Shown here: one piece after another, positions 15,983-24,043 of the stretch
Layout: each line of letters opens with the position of its first letter
How positions within the stretch are numbered: the first letter of the stretch is position 1
Source of the DNA: DASQFQ01 sp963802905
Lineage (GTDB): Bacteria; Actinomycetota; Thermoleophilia; Solirubrobacterales; Solirubrobacteraceae
Length of the DNA: 64,000 nt
Direction of reading: 5' to 3'
Assembly (NCBI GenBank): GCA_963802905.1
Contig: CAWDKH010000012.1
Location: 62,001 to 126,000 of the forward strand
Notes under the pieces: generated by a model
Seen by the model: the letters and a program-made list of their open reading frames with translations, nothing else
Database searches by the model: none
Told to the model about the DNA's origin: nothing
Program-made: the position numbers and the translations under genes

Positions 15983-17145
15983 GCCCCGCTCCTGAGCCAC
16001 AGCGACACGTGCGCGGGCTGGACCGTGTCGTGCACCACGTCGCGCACGTCGGCGCTCAGCGCCTCGAGGTCGAGCTCGTCACGCAACCGGAGCCCGAACG
16101 CCTCGAGCGTCTGCGCCGCGTCGTAGCGGCGGCGGTAGAAGCGCTGGTCGACCGCGCCCTGGATACGGGCGCGCGCCGGGCGGAACAGCGCCGCGACGGC
16201 CAGCGTCGACACCGCGACCGCGAAGCCCGATCGTCCAACGGCAAGGCCGACGAGCAGCACGCTGCCGAGGTACGCGGCGCCGAGCGTAAGCGTGAGCGCG
16301 CCGTAGACCAGCGTGCGCCGGATCACCAGGTCAATGTCGTAGAGGCGGTAGCGCAGGATCGCCACGCCGATCGCGAGCGGCATCCCGAAGATCAGTGAGC
16401 CGAGGAAGACACTCCAGCCCACGTTGCCGATCAGCTCCCAGCCGGTCGCCTCGCTGATGGCAGCCGCGGCCAATCCGCACAGCAGCAGTCCGATCGCGTA
16501 GCCGAACCACTTGAGCTGCTGGCGTTCGACGCCGCGCGCGCGGCGGAAGCGCACCACGACGCTGGCCAGCGCGAGCAACACGAGGACGCCGAACAGCGGC
16601 CCGCCAATCGCGACGCCGGCCTCGAGCGCGTCACCCACGGGGCCGCCGATGGCCAGCGGGTTGCGAAGTGTGCCGGTCCCGTCCCAGTCGCCCTGCTCGA
16701 CGCCGAACAGCGTGCCCAGCACGGCCAGTGCCACCAGCGCCAGGCCTGCCCACAGGACGGGTCGCCAGCGGCGCGAAGGCAGGCGGCCGTCGGGGAACAA
16801 GAGCGGGAGCAGCAGGCCGACGAGGCCGAACCAGACGTAGATGACCGCCTCGTTGAACCACACCACGAGCCGGACGCCGAGGCCGGGGTCGGGGTTGTCC
16901 TCGTACCGCGAGGAGATGCCGTCGCCGACCACCGAGAGCGTGACCACGAGCGCGAGGCCGAGGAGGATCGGCCCGATCGGGTTCTCCGGCCGCCGCCGCG
17001 ACAGCAACGCGCCGACGCCCGCGAGCACGCCGAGCGCGAACGTGGTCAGCCCCTCGAGCTGCTCGCCGGCCTGCGCCTGCATGACCACGGCCACGACGGC
17101 CAGCGCCGCCCACACGCCGAGCAGCGGATACGCCAGGCGCCTCAT
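15979..17145 (-). CDS. Kinase-less membrane sensor module, paralog 2 of 7
   Basis: 388 residues from ATG 17145 overlapping the stop of paralog 1. The usual order is present: LLSRRRPENPIGPILLGLAL, LPLLFPDGRLPSRRWR, RFRRARGVERQQLKW, RYRLYDIDLVIRRTLVYG, ALFRPARARIQGAVDQRFY (DQRF where the others have DRRF) and HVSLWLRSGA. The periplasmic or extracellular loop GDGISSRYEDNPDPG is specific to this copy. Differences between the paralogs concentrate in such loops, as expected if each senses a different input. Confidence 0.85.
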   Translation of the reverse strand: MRRLAYPLLGVWAALAVVAVVMQAQAGEQLEGLTTFALGVLAGVGALLSRRRPENPIGPILLGLALVVTLSVVGDGISSRYEDNPDPGLGVRLVVWFNEAVIYVWFGLVGLLLPLLFPDGRLPSRRWRPVLWAGLALVALAVLGTLFGVEQGDWDGTGTLRNPLAIGGPVGDALEAGVAIGGPLFGVLVLLALASVVVRFRRARGVERQQLKWFGYAIGLLLCGLAAAAISEATGWELIGNVGWSVFLGSLIFGMPLAIGVAILRYRLYDIDLVIRRTLVYGALTLTLGAAYLGSVLLVGLAVGRSGFAVAVSTLAVAALFRPARARIQGAVDQRFYRRRYDAAQTLEAFGLRLRDELDLEALSADVRDVVHDTVQPAHVSLWLRSGA

Positions 17146-18293
17146 CGGAGCCAAACCGAGACGTGGGAGGGCTGGACCGTGTCGCGCACCACGCCGCGGA
17201 GGTCGGTGGTGAGCGTCTCCAGGTCGAGCTCGTCGCGTAGGCGGGCCCCGAACGCCTCGAGCGTGCGCGAGGCGTCGTAGCGACGGCGGTAGAAGCGCCG
17301 GTCCACGACCGCCTGGATGCGCGTCAGCGCCGGGCGGAACAGCGCCGCCACCGCCAAGGTCGAGACGGCCACTGCGAAGCCCGACTCGCCCACGGCGAGG
17401 CTCACCAGCAGCACGCTGCCGAGGTAGGTGGCGCCCAGCGTCGCCGTCAGCACGGCGTAGACCAGCGTGCGCCGGATCACGAGGTCGATGTCGTAGAGCC
17501 GGTGGCGCAGGATTGCGATGCCGACGGCGATCGGCAGCAGCGAGATGAGGAAGCCGAACAGGACATCGCTGATCACGCCCTCAAGGAACGGCTGGAGCGG
17601 CGTGGAGAAGAACAGCAGCGAAGCGGCGTAGACCAGCCACTTGAGCTGCTGGCGCTCCTGCCCGCGCGAATGCCGGAAGCGCGCCACGAGCGAGGCGACG
17701 GCGACGAGGATCAGCCCGATCGCCACGACGCCCGCGGCGTCCACGACGGCCGTCGTATCCGCGAGCCCCAGCGGATTCTCGATGTCGGGGAAGTAGTAGA
17801 GCGGACCGGCGTTGAACGCCGTCGCGACCACGTACGCCAGCGTGACCGCGCCGATCAGCCAGACGAAGGGCCTCCAGCGCCGCGACGGCAGGCGCCCGTG
17901 CGGGAAGAGGAGGAACAGCAGCGCGGTGGCGGCCAGCAGGCTCGGCACCCAGGCCAGATCGGCGACCAGAGCCGCCAGCGCGCCGCCGGGCAGCGAGCCG
18001 GGGGCCTCGACCAGCGTGTGGGTCGCGTAGCCGAGGAACGCGAAGTCGACGGCGCGCCCCAGCCCGGTGGTGAGGAACAGCCAGCCGATCGCATTGCGCG
18101 GCTGCCGCGTCGCGATCAGCGCGCCGACGATCGGGAAGGCCAGGAAGATCACGCTGAAGACGGCGTCGAACGCGGGCGATCCGAGCGTGTTGACTTGCGG
18201 CGAGCCGCGGTTGAGCGCCGCGAACACCAGCCCGGCCGCGGTGAGTCCGACGCACAGGCCCAAGAGCCCCCAAGCGAGGCGCCTCACCTTCAT
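17142..18293 (-). CDS. Kinase-less membrane sensor module, paralog 1 of 7 (first gene of the array)
   Basis: 383 residues from ATG 18293 (MKVRRLAWGL); an in-frame start at 18353 is less likely. About eight hydrophobic segments. Fixed landmarks in order are ATRQPRNAIGWLF (about 60), LLFPHGRLPSRRWR (about 135), RFRHSRGQERQQLKW (about 215), RHRLYDIDLVIRRTLVYAVL (about 275), ALFRPALTRIQAVVDRRFYR (about 325), and an amphipathic tail LEAFGARLRDELDLETL ending HVSVWLR. In larger actinobacterial sensors this module sits before GAF, SpoIIE or HATPase domains; here the protein ends there. It is therefore an input half with no output domain. Its last Arg codon is CGA, so unlike the later copies it gives no ribosome site to the next gene. 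Confidence 0.85.
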   Translation of the reverse strand: MKVRRLAWGLLGLCVGLTAAGLVFAALNRGSPQVNTLGSPAFDAVFSVIFLAFPIVGALIATRQPRNAIGWLFLTTGLGRAVDFAFLGYATHTLVEAPGSLPGGALAALVADLAWVPSLLAATALLFLLFPHGRLPSRRWRPFVWLIGAVTLAYVVATAFNAGPLYYFPDIENPLGLADTTAVVDAAGVVAIGLILVAVASLVARFRHSRGQERQQLKWLVYAASLLFFSTPLQPFLEGVISDVLFGFLISLLPIAVGIAILRHRLYDIDLVIRRTLVYAVLTATLGATYLGSVLLVSLAVGESGFAVAVSTLAVAALFRPALTRIQAVVDRRFYRRRYDASRTLEAFGARLRDELDLETLTTDLRGVVRDTVQPSHVSVWLR

Positions 18294-18356
18294 CGTGATC
18301 GATTCTCTTCGGACAGGTGCTTCAGCCGCAAGGTGTCGCGCAGCCTCCTCCACGCC

Positions 18357-18374
18357 CGTCCGGCAATCGTTACG
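18357..18374 (-). promoter_or_regulatory. 18-nt motif CGTAACGATTGCCGGACG, copy 2 (before the sensor array)
   Basis: Lies 63 bp before the start of paralog 1 and overlaps the stop codon of the LacI gene. One mismatch to the other two copies. The 76 bp between the LacI stop and paralog 1 are the only sizeable gap at the head of the array, so any array promoter should be here. Confidence 0.45.
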
Positions 18375-19374
18375 GCGGCCCCGTGGACTCCCGCTCGACG
18401 AGCACCGGCTCGGAGCCGAGGACCTGCGAGCGCGGCTCGCGCCCGTCGAGCAGCTCGACGAGCGTGTCGACGGCGGCGGCGCCGAGCTCCGACAGCGGCA
18501 TCGCGACCGTGGTCACGGGCGGCGAGAGGTACGCCGCCACCGGCAGCTCGTCGTAGGCGATCACCGACAGGTCGGCGGGCACGGCGCGGCCGAGCTCGCG
18601 CGCGACGTGCAGCAACCCGATCGCCTGCGCCAGCGAGCTGGTGAAGACCGCGGTGAGCTGGGGGTGCTCGCGCAGCAGGCGCTCGGCCGCCTCGGCGCCG
18701 CCCGACGGGGTGAACGCGCCGCGCGCCACCGGCGGCTCGGGGAGCCCGGCCTCGGCGGCGGCGGCGAGGAACGCCTCCTCGCGTCCGCGCGCTGACTGGA
18801 CGTCGCGCGGTCCGGCCAGATGGCCGATCGCGGTGTGGCCAAGTCCGGCCAGGTGCTCGTAGGCGACACGGGTCGCGCGCTCGACGTCGAGCGTCACGTT
18901 GGCCGGCGCACCGGGCACCGAGCGATTGACGAACACGTGCGGCACCGGGTGGCGGCCGAGCGCCTCGAGCAGCCGATTCTCGGGCCGGGCCGAGGCGATC
19001 AGCAGCCCGTCGACGCGGCCGCCCTCGACGAGTTCGGTGAACGCCTCGTCGGCCTCCTGGTCCTCGAAGTCCTCGGCGCACAGCAGCACGTAGCCGCGCT
19101 CGCGCGCGCGGCGGTAGGCGCCGCGGATGATCTCCACGTAGGCCGGGTTGGAGAGGTTGGGCACCAGCAGCGTGAGCGCGCCGGTGTCGGGCACGGCGAG
19201 CGCGCGGGCGACGGGATGCGGGCGGTAGCCGAGCTCCTGCGCGAGCGTGCGCACGCGCTCGCGGGTCTCGTCGCGGACCGACAGCGTCGGATCGTTGCTC
19301 AACACGCGCGAGACCGTCGACTTCGAGACCCCGGCGGCGTTGGCGACGTCCTCCAAGCGCGCGCGACCGGTCAT
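18370..19374 (-). CDS. LacI-family transcriptional repressor (uronate/KDG cluster)
   Basis: A 334-residue LacI/GalR repressor. The N-terminal helix-turn-helix is LEDVANAAGVSKSTVSRVLS, the hinge helix region is RPHPVARALA, and a periplasmic-binding-protein-like effector domain follows (VDGLLIAS, NRSVPGAP, VIAYDELPVAAYLSPPVTTV). It is divergent from the KDPG aldolase-KdgK-SDR genes, with 69 bp between the starts, and is their likely regulator. Candidate operators are AAACCGGTTT at 19451-19460 and AACCGGTT at 25491-25498. The natural effector would be a uronate pathway intermediate such as KDG, by analogy with the neighbouring enzymes. Confidence 0.88.
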   Translation of the reverse strand: MTGRARLEDVANAAGVSKSTVSRVLSNDPTLSVRDETRERVRTLAQELGYRPHPVARALAVPDTGALTLLVPNLSNPAYVEIIRGAYRRARERGYVLLCAEDFEDQEADEAFTELVEGGRVDGLLIASARPENRLLEALGRHPVPHVFVNRSVPGAPANVTLDVERATRVAYEHLAGLGHTAIGHLAGPRDVQSARGREEAFLAAAAEAGLPEPPVARGAFTPSGGAEAAERLLREHPQLTAVFTSSLAQAIGLLHVARELGRAVPADLSVIAYDELPVAAYLSPPVTTVAMPLSELGAAAVDTLVELLDGREPRSQVLGSEPVLVERESTGPP

Positions 19375-19407
19375 GCGCGCACCCTAACCCGCGCACGGCT
19401 TTCGCGG

Positions 19408-19435
19408 TTGGGCTCGCGGCCGGATCGGGCATACT
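19408..19435 (+). promoter_or_regulatory. Candidate promoter of the KDPG aldolase operon
   Basis: TTGGGC (19408-19413) and CATACT (19430-19435) are separated by 16 bp and end 8 bp before the ATG at 19444. A transcript from here would be leaderless or nearly so. The match to sigma-70 consensus is moderate. Confidence 0.4.
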
Positions 19436-19443
19436 CAGATGTG

Positions 19444-20062
19444 ATGCAGGAAACCGGTTTTGCCGAGTCCGCCGCCCGTGCGATCGCCGCCGCCGTCGTC
19501 GTCCCGGTCATCCGCACGGAGACCGCCGCAGAGGCCCTGGAGGTCGCCGAGTGGGCGATCGAGCAGGGGCTCCCCGCGCTCGAGCTGACGGCGACGACGC
19601 CGGGCTGGGTCGACGCGCTCCGCCACCTGCGCGAGCGCTCGCCGGACACGTTCATCGGCGTCGGCACGCTGCGCACCGCCGACGACGCGCGCCTGGCCTG
19701 CGCCGAGGGCGCCGGCTTCCTCGTCAGCCCCGTCCCCGCGCCCGCCGTCGCGACGATCGGCGCCGGCCGCGGCGTGCTGACGATCGGCGGCGGCTTCACG
19801 CCCGCCGAGGTGCTCGCCGCCGCCGACGGCGGCATCGCCAAGCTCTTCCCCGCGCACGCGGTCGGTCCGCGCTACCTGCGCTCGGTGCTCGCCGTCGCGC
19901 CGCCGGGCACGCGCGTGGTGCCGACCGGCGGGATCGCGCTCGACGACGTCCAGGGCTGGCTCGACGCGGGCGCCTACGCGGTCGGGATCGGCAGCGAGCT
20001 GCGCCCGACGCGCCGAGCACGCCGAGCGCCTGCAGGAGCTGCGCGGGGCGGTGAAGGCATGA
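19444..20062 (+). CDS. 2-dehydro-3-deoxyphosphogluconate (KDPG) aldolase (one frame break near the end)
   Basis: Cleaves KDPG to pyruvate and glyceraldehyde 3-phosphate. About 205 residues, normal for the class I KDPG/KHG aldolase family. AAAVVVPVIR opens the barrel, LPALELTATTPG holds the catalytic Glu, IGVGTLRTADDA follows, and the Schiff-base lysine is in GIAKLFPA. PTGGIALDDVQGWLDAGA is the phosphate-binding end. The frame shifts at about 20011, after GIGSELRPT; removing one base gives AEHAERLQELRGAVKA and a stop overlapping the kinase start (ATGA, 20059-20062). The start ATG is preceded by an in-frame GTG at 19441. It is the first gene of a three-gene operon with KdgK and an SDR. Confidence 0.88.
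19451..19460. promoter_or_regulatory. Palindrome AAACCGGTTT, candidate LacI-family operator
   Basis: A perfect 10-bp palindrome with a central CG, the typical form of LacI-family operators. It lies in codons 3-6 of the aldolase gene, just after the predicted transcription start. The 8-bp core AACCGGTT recurs before the MHS transporter at 25491-25498. Its AT content makes it stand out in this GC-rich DNA. Confidence 0.5.
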
Positions 20063-20973
20063 CGCGCGTCGCCGTGATGGGCGAGTGCATGATCGAGCTC
20101 AGCCACCTCGACGACCGCACGCTCGCGCTCGGCTACGCGGGCGACGTCTACAACGTCGCGGTCAGCCTGGCGCGCTGGGGCACCGAGGTCGCGTTCGTCT
20201 CGCGGCTCGGCGACGATCACCACAGCGCGGCGATGCTCGAGGCCTGGCGCGAGGAGGGCCTCGACACGAGCCTCACCGACCAGCTCCCCGGCTACGCGCC
20301 CGGGCTCTACATGATCCGCACCGACGGCGACGGTGAGCGCTCGTTCACCTACTGGCGCTCGGCCTCGCCCGCGCGCGAGCTGCTGGCCGACGACGCCCAC
20401 GCGGAGCACGTCCGCACCGGGCTCGCGGGCACCGACTGGCTGCTGCTGTCGGGCATCTCGCTGTCGCTGCTGTCCGACGCCGCCCACGCGCGCCTGCTGG
20501 CGCTGCTCGACGCGCTGACCGCCGCGGGCACGCGCGTCGCCTTCGACTCCAACTACCGGCCCGCCGGCTGGCCCGACGCCGCCACCGCCGCCGCGCGGAT
20601 GGATGAAGTGCTCGCTCGCACCGCGCTCGCGCTGCCGACGCTCGACGACGAGCAGGCGCTGCACGGCGACCGCGACGCGGAGGCGACGCTGCGGCGGATC
20701 GCCGCGCTCGGCGTCGAGGAGGTCGTGGTCAAGCTCGGTGCCGACGGCGCGCTCGTCCAGGGCGAGCTCGTCCCGGCCGAGCCCGGCGTCGACGTCGTCG
20801 ACACCACCGGCGCCGGCGATGCCTTCGACGCCGGCTACCTGCACGCGCGGCTCGCCGGCCTCCCACCTGTCGCCGCGGCCGCCGAGGGCGCGCGCCTGGC
20901 CGCCACCGTGCTGCGGCACCGCGGGGCGATCGTGCCCGCCGAGGCGATGCCGGCCCCGCCCGCGCTCGCATGA
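20059..20973 (+). CDS. kdgK: 2-keto-3-deoxygluconate kinase (PfkB family)
   Basis: Phosphorylates 2-keto-3-deoxygluconate to KDPG, the substrate of the aldolase encoded just upstream. 304 residues. GECMIELS at the N-terminus, GYAGDVYNVAVSLARWG (sugar-binding region), ERSFTYWRSASPAR (typical of KdgK rather than fructokinase or ribokinase), and the PfkB C-terminal signature DTTGAGDAFDAGYL with the catalytic Asp. It is translationally coupled at both ends by ATGA overlaps. Context and the RSFTYWR motif support the call. Confidence 0.9.
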   Translation: MTRVAVMGECMIELSHLDDRTLALGYAGDVYNVAVSLARWGTEVAFVSRLGDDHHSAAMLEAWREEGLDTSLTDQLPGYAPGLYMIRTDGDGERSFTYWRSASPARELLADDAHAEHVRTGLAGTDWLLLSGISLSLLSDAAHARLLALLDALTAAGTRVAFDSNYRPAGWPDAATAAARMDEVLARTALALPTLDDEQALHGDRDAEATLRRIAALGVEEVVVKLGADGALVQGELVPAEPGVDVVDTTGAGDAFDAGYLHARLAGLPPVAAAAEGARLAATVLRHRGAIVPAEAMPAPPALA

Positions 20974-21707
20974 GGCTGGAGGGCCGCCACACGCTGATCA
21001 CGGGCGCCGGCTCGGGGATCGGCCGCGCGATCGCCGAGCGCTTCGCCCGCGAAGGCGCCTCCGTGCTCGCCGTCGGGCGCACGCAGGCGACACTCGACGA
21101 AACCGCGGAGCTGGTCCGCGCCGCCGGCGGCGAGGCGCGCACCGCGGCGCTCGACGTCGCCGACGCGGATGCGGTCTCCGCGCTGTTCGCGGGCGTCGAG
21201 ACGCTCGACGTGCTCGTCAACGGCGCCGGCATCGTCTCCACGCACACGGCCGAGGACACGCCCGACGAGCTGTGGGACGAGGTCTTCGCCACCAACGTCC
21301 GCGGCACGTTCCTGATGTCCAAGCACGCGATGCCGCTGCTGCGCGCCTCGAAGGGCGCGATCGTCAACGTCGCCAGCGTGGCCGGGCTCGTCGGCGTCCC
21401 CAACCGCGCTGCCTACTGCGCGTCGAAGGGCGCGGTGCTCGCACTCACGCGCGCGATGGCGATCGACCACGTCGGCGAGGGCGTGCGCGTCAACGCGCTG
21501 TGCCCGGGCACCACCCAGACGCCGTGGATCGAGCGGCTCGTCGCCGAGCAGGGCGAGAAGCTGGAGGACCTGGAGGCCCGCCAGCCCCTCGGCCGCCTGG
21601 GTACGGCCGAGGAGATGGCAGACGGGGCGCTCTATCTCGCGAGCGCCGAGTCGTCGTTCGTCACGGGCACGGAGCTCGTGGTCGACGGCGGGATGACCGC
21701 CCGCTAG
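20970..21707 (+). CDS. Short-chain dehydrogenase/reductase in the KDG operon
   Basis: A 245-residue classical SDR. The cofactor motif TGAGSGIGRAIAERF starts at about residue 11. LVNGAGIVSTH, the catalytic serine in NVASVAGLVG, YCASKGAVLALTRAM (Tyr and Lys) and the C-terminal GTELVVDGGMTAR complete the fold. It follows KdgK with an ATGA overlap. Substrate candidates from context are a uronate, aldonate or keto-deoxy sugar acid oxidised or reduced on the way to KDG. The sequence alone does not decide between them. Confidence 0.85.
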   Translation: MRLEGRHTLITGAGSGIGRAIAERFAREGASVLAVGRTQATLDETAELVRAAGGEARTAALDVADADAVSALFAGVETLDVLVNGAGIVSTHTAEDTPDELWDEVFATNVRGTFLMSKHAMPLLRASKGAIVNVASVAGLVGVPNRAAYCASKGAVLALTRAMAIDHVGEGVRVNALCPGTTQTPWIERLVAEQGEKLEDLEARQPLGRLGTAEEMADGALYLASAESSFVTGTELVVDGGMTAR

Positions 21708-22183
21708 GCGGGCTGCAGCGTCCCGACGAGCTCGTCGAGGCGCTCGAGCGACTCGCGGGCGCCGCTCTCCATGCCGGACGCCATCGCCGCGTCGCGGCTC
21801 TCGACCTGCGGGTAGACGGCAGTGAGCACGAGCCGCGTGCCGCCGTCGATCTCCTCGAACTGCGCGACCTCGAGGTGGACGTGGCCAGGCGCGCCCTCGT
21901 ACTCCCACGTCTGGGTGATGCCGTCCTCGACCGAGGGCGTGCCGTGGAAGACGCCGCGGAACGGGTAGCGGCCGTCGGCGTCGCTGTGGATGTAGCGCCA
22001 CTGGCCGCCGTGGCGGACGTCGAGCTGCTCGACCTCCACGTCCAGGCGGCGCGGGCCGAGCCACTGCGGGATCAGCTCGGGCTCGGTGTAAGCGCGGAAC
22101 AGCAGCTCCGGCGGGGCGTCGAACTCGCGGATCATCACGACCTGCGGGATGCCGGGCTCAGCGATCAGTTGTGTCTCGCCCAT
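21704..22183 (-). CDS. SRPBCC/AHSA1-like protein paired with an ArsR regulator
   Basis: 159 residues from ATG 22183 (MGETQLIAEP). It has the START-like pattern of AHSA1-type proteins: VMIREFDAPPELLFRAYTEP near the N-terminus, a QWLGPRR strand, WRYIHSDADG, and a C-terminal helix ESGARESLERLDELVGTLQ. The family binds hydrophobic ligands in a deep cavity, and its function in bacteria is mostly unknown. It overlaps the ArsR gene by 26 bp; ArsR-SRPBCC pairs are very common and are presumably autoregulated. Its stop overlaps the end of the convergent SDR gene by 4 bp. Confidence 0.85.
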   Translation of the reverse strand: MGETQLIAEPGIPQVVMIREFDAPPELLFRAYTEPELIPQWLGPRRLDVEVEQLDVRHGGQWRYIHSDADGRYPFRGVFHGTPSVEDGITQTWEYEGAPGHVHLEVAQFEEIDGGTRLVLTAVYPQVESRDAAMASGMESGARESLERLDELVGTLQPA

Positions 22184-22523
22184 GGTGGGCTCCTCTCGGG
22201 TTGTCCTGCAGGGAGGCCAGCAGCTCGTCGAGCCGCTCGAAGCTCTCGGTCCAGTACTCGCGGTAGTCAGCCAGCCAGCGGGTGGCGTCGCGCAGCGGGT
22301 CAGCCTCGAGGTGGCTGAGCCGGACGGTCGCCTGCCGGCTGCGGGAGATGAGCCCGGCCTGCTCGAGCACCTTGAGGTGCCGCGAGACGGCCGGCTGCGA
22401 CATCGCGAACGGCGCGGCGAGCTCGGACACGCTCGCGTCCCCATCCGTGAGCCGCGCGAGGATCGCGCGGCGGGTGGGATCGGCGAGCGCTCCGAAGACT
22501 GCATCGAGCTGCTTGTCGGCCAT
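22158..22523 (-). CDS. ArsR-family winged-helix repressor
   Basis: A 121-residue ArsR-type regulator: LADPTRRAILARLTDG, then the recognition helix MSQPAVSRHLKVLEQAGLI and the wing RQATVRLSHLEA. No metal-binding cysteine pairs are visible, so it belongs to the non-metal group that accompanies SRPBCC proteins. Its start abuts an AT-rich inverted repeat (22522-22553), the obvious operator. Confidence 0.88.
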   Translation of the reverse strand: MADKQLDAVFGALADPTRRAILARLTDGDASVSELAAPFAMSQPAVSRHLKVLEQAGLISRSRQATVRLSHLEADPLRDATRWLADYREYWTESFERLDELLASLQDNPRGAHHGRDTTDR

Positions 22524-22553
22524 AACAAGATCGTTTTATAACACGTTTGTTAT
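22522..22553. promoter_or_regulatory. Inverted repeat, operator of the ArsR-SRPBCC pair
   Basis: ATAACAA (22522-22528) and TTGTTAT (22547-22553) are perfect 7-bp arms 18 bp apart. The intervening sequence contains TTTTATAACA, so the element is strikingly AT-rich against a background near 70 percent GC. It overlaps the ArsR start codon, suggesting a very short or absent leader and autorepression. Confidence 0.7.
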
Positions 22554-22564
22554 GGATGCGCAAG

Positions 22565-24043
22565 CTACCCGCGGACTGCCTCCTTGAGCGCGCCCGCGAC
22601 GCCGTCGGCGTCGAGCCGGCCGAGCCAGTCGGCGACGAGGTCGATCATCGGCTCGGAGCCGGCGACCTCCTCGCCAAGGACCGAGAGCACGGCGGCCGCC
22701 TCCTCCTCGTGCCCGTCGGCGCGGGCGAGCGCCTCCTGGACCGGCTTCGCGCCGGGGTCGCGCACCGGCAGCCCGCCGTCAGGCTCCTTGAGGTGGAGCG
22801 CCCAGGCCGCCATGACGAGCGCGATCCAGCGCGGCGGCGCGCCCGCCTCCAGCCGCTCGCGCGCCGGCCCACCGAAGCGAGCGGGCAGCTTCTGCGAGCC
22901 GTCGGAGCCGATCTGCTCGAGCCGGTGGTGGATGCGCGGGTTGATCCAGCGGTGGCCGAGCTCGGCGCGATAGGCGGCAATGTCGATGCCGGGCGCCTCG
23001 GGGAGCGTCGGCTCGAGGTCCTCGTTGCCGAGGACGTCGGCCACCGCCGCCACGCCCGGGTCGCCCCAGGCGCCGGCCACCGTGCTCGCGCCGGCGAGCC
23101 CGCCGACGTAGGCGAGCATCGAGTGCGTGCCGTTGAGCAGGCGCAGCTTGACCGCCTCGTGGGGCCCGGCGTCCGGCACCAGCAGCGCGCCCGCCTGCTC
23201 CCACGCCGGGCGCGGCCCGGCGAAGGCGTCCTCGATGACCCACTGGCGGAACGGCTCCGCGACGACCACGCCCTGGTCGTCGAGCCCGAGCGTGCGCGCC
23301 ACCTCCTCGCGGTCGGCGGGCGTGGTGGCGGGCACGACGCGGTCGACCATCGTGCTCGGGAAGCTCACATGGCGGTCGATCCAGCCGAGCGCGTGGCCGC
23401 CCTCGCCGTTGGGCAGGCGAGCGAGGAAGTCGCGCACCAGCCGGCCGAGCACCTCGCCGTTGCGGGGCAGGTTGTCGCACGAGACGACGGTCAGCGGCCC
23501 GCCCTCGCCCCCCGCCGCGCGCAGCGCGATCCCGCGCGCGAGCTGGCCGACCGCGGTCCGCGGCGGCCCTCCCGCGAGGTCGGAGGCGACCTCGAGGTCG
23601 TCGACGCGCAGCCCGCCGGTCGCGCGGTCGCGCGGGTAGCCCTTCTCGGTCACCGTCAGCGTGATCACGTGGACGCCGGGGTCGGCGATCGCGTCGGCGA
23701 GGCGGTTGGGGTGCTGGGTCGCGAGTAGGACGTCGCGGACCGAGGCGAGGACGGTGACGTCGTCCTCGACCGGGCCGCGCTCGAGGACGCTGAACAGGCC
23801 TTCCTGCGGCGCGAGCGCCTCAACGGCGGCGGGGCGGCGCTGCGCGACCCCGAGGATCCCCCAGTCGCCGCCGGCGCGCTCGATCGCCTCGGCGGTGTAG
23901 ACGGCCTGGTGCGCGCGATGGAAGGCGCCGATCCCGAGGTGGACGATGCCCACAGCGGGCCGCTCGGCGAGCGCCGGCCGCGCATCGCGACCGGCCCGCC
24001 GCAACGTGTCCGGGTGCAGGCGCGCCCGCCCGCCGCCGGTCAC
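22565..24043 (-). CDS. Mannitol dehydrogenase-family oxidoreductase, fructuronate reductase (UxuB)-like
   Basis: 492 residues, typical for the polyol-specific long-chain dehydrogenase family. N-terminal cofactor fold IVHLGIGAFHRAHQAVYTAE, then ITLTVTEKGYP, VVSCDNLPRNGEVL, FPSTMVDRVVPATTP, and the catalytic-region KLRLLNGTHSMLAYVGGLAG with its lysine and NGTHS. The family includes mannitol 2-dehydrogenase, D-arabinitol dehydrogenase and fructuronate reductase. The neighbouring KDG genes and transporter favour the uronate role (fructuronate to mannonate). The GTG start at 24043 overlaps the transporter stop (GTGA), so the two are coupled. No UxuA dehydratase is in the window. Confidence 0.82.
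   Translation of the reverse strand: MTGGGRARLHPDTLRRAGRDARPALAERPAVGIVHLGIGAFHRAHQAVYTAEAIERAGGDWGILGVAQRRPAAVEALAPQEGLFSVLERGPVEDDVTVLASVRDVLLATQHPNRLADAIADPGVHVITLTVTEKGYPRDRATGGLRVDDLEVASDLAGGPPRTAVGQLARGIALRAAGGEGGPLTVVSCDNLPRNGEVLGRLVRDFLARLPNGEGGHALGWIDRHVSFPSTMVDRVVPATTPADREEVARTLGLDDQGVVVAEPFRQWVIEDAFAGPRPAWEQAGALLVPDAGPHEAVKLRLLNGTHSMLAYVGGLAGASTVAGAWGDPGVAAVADVLGNEDLEPTLPEAPGIDIAAYRAELGHRWINPRIHHRLEQIGSDGSQKLPARFGGPARERLEAGAPPRWIALVMAAWALHLKEPDGGLPVRDPGAKPVQEALARADGHEEEAAAVLSVLGEEVAGSEPMIDLVADWLGRLDADGVAGALKEAVRG

Noticed and set aside
18299..18370. Minus-strand peptide RAWRRLRDTLRLKHLSEENR resembling the end of the SRPBCC protein at 26358-26795 (DTLRLKELLEQ)
   Set aside because: The similarity is about ten residues and no upstream part of such a protein is present; it is probably chance in a promoter region. 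The 18-nt DNA motif there is the stronger signal.
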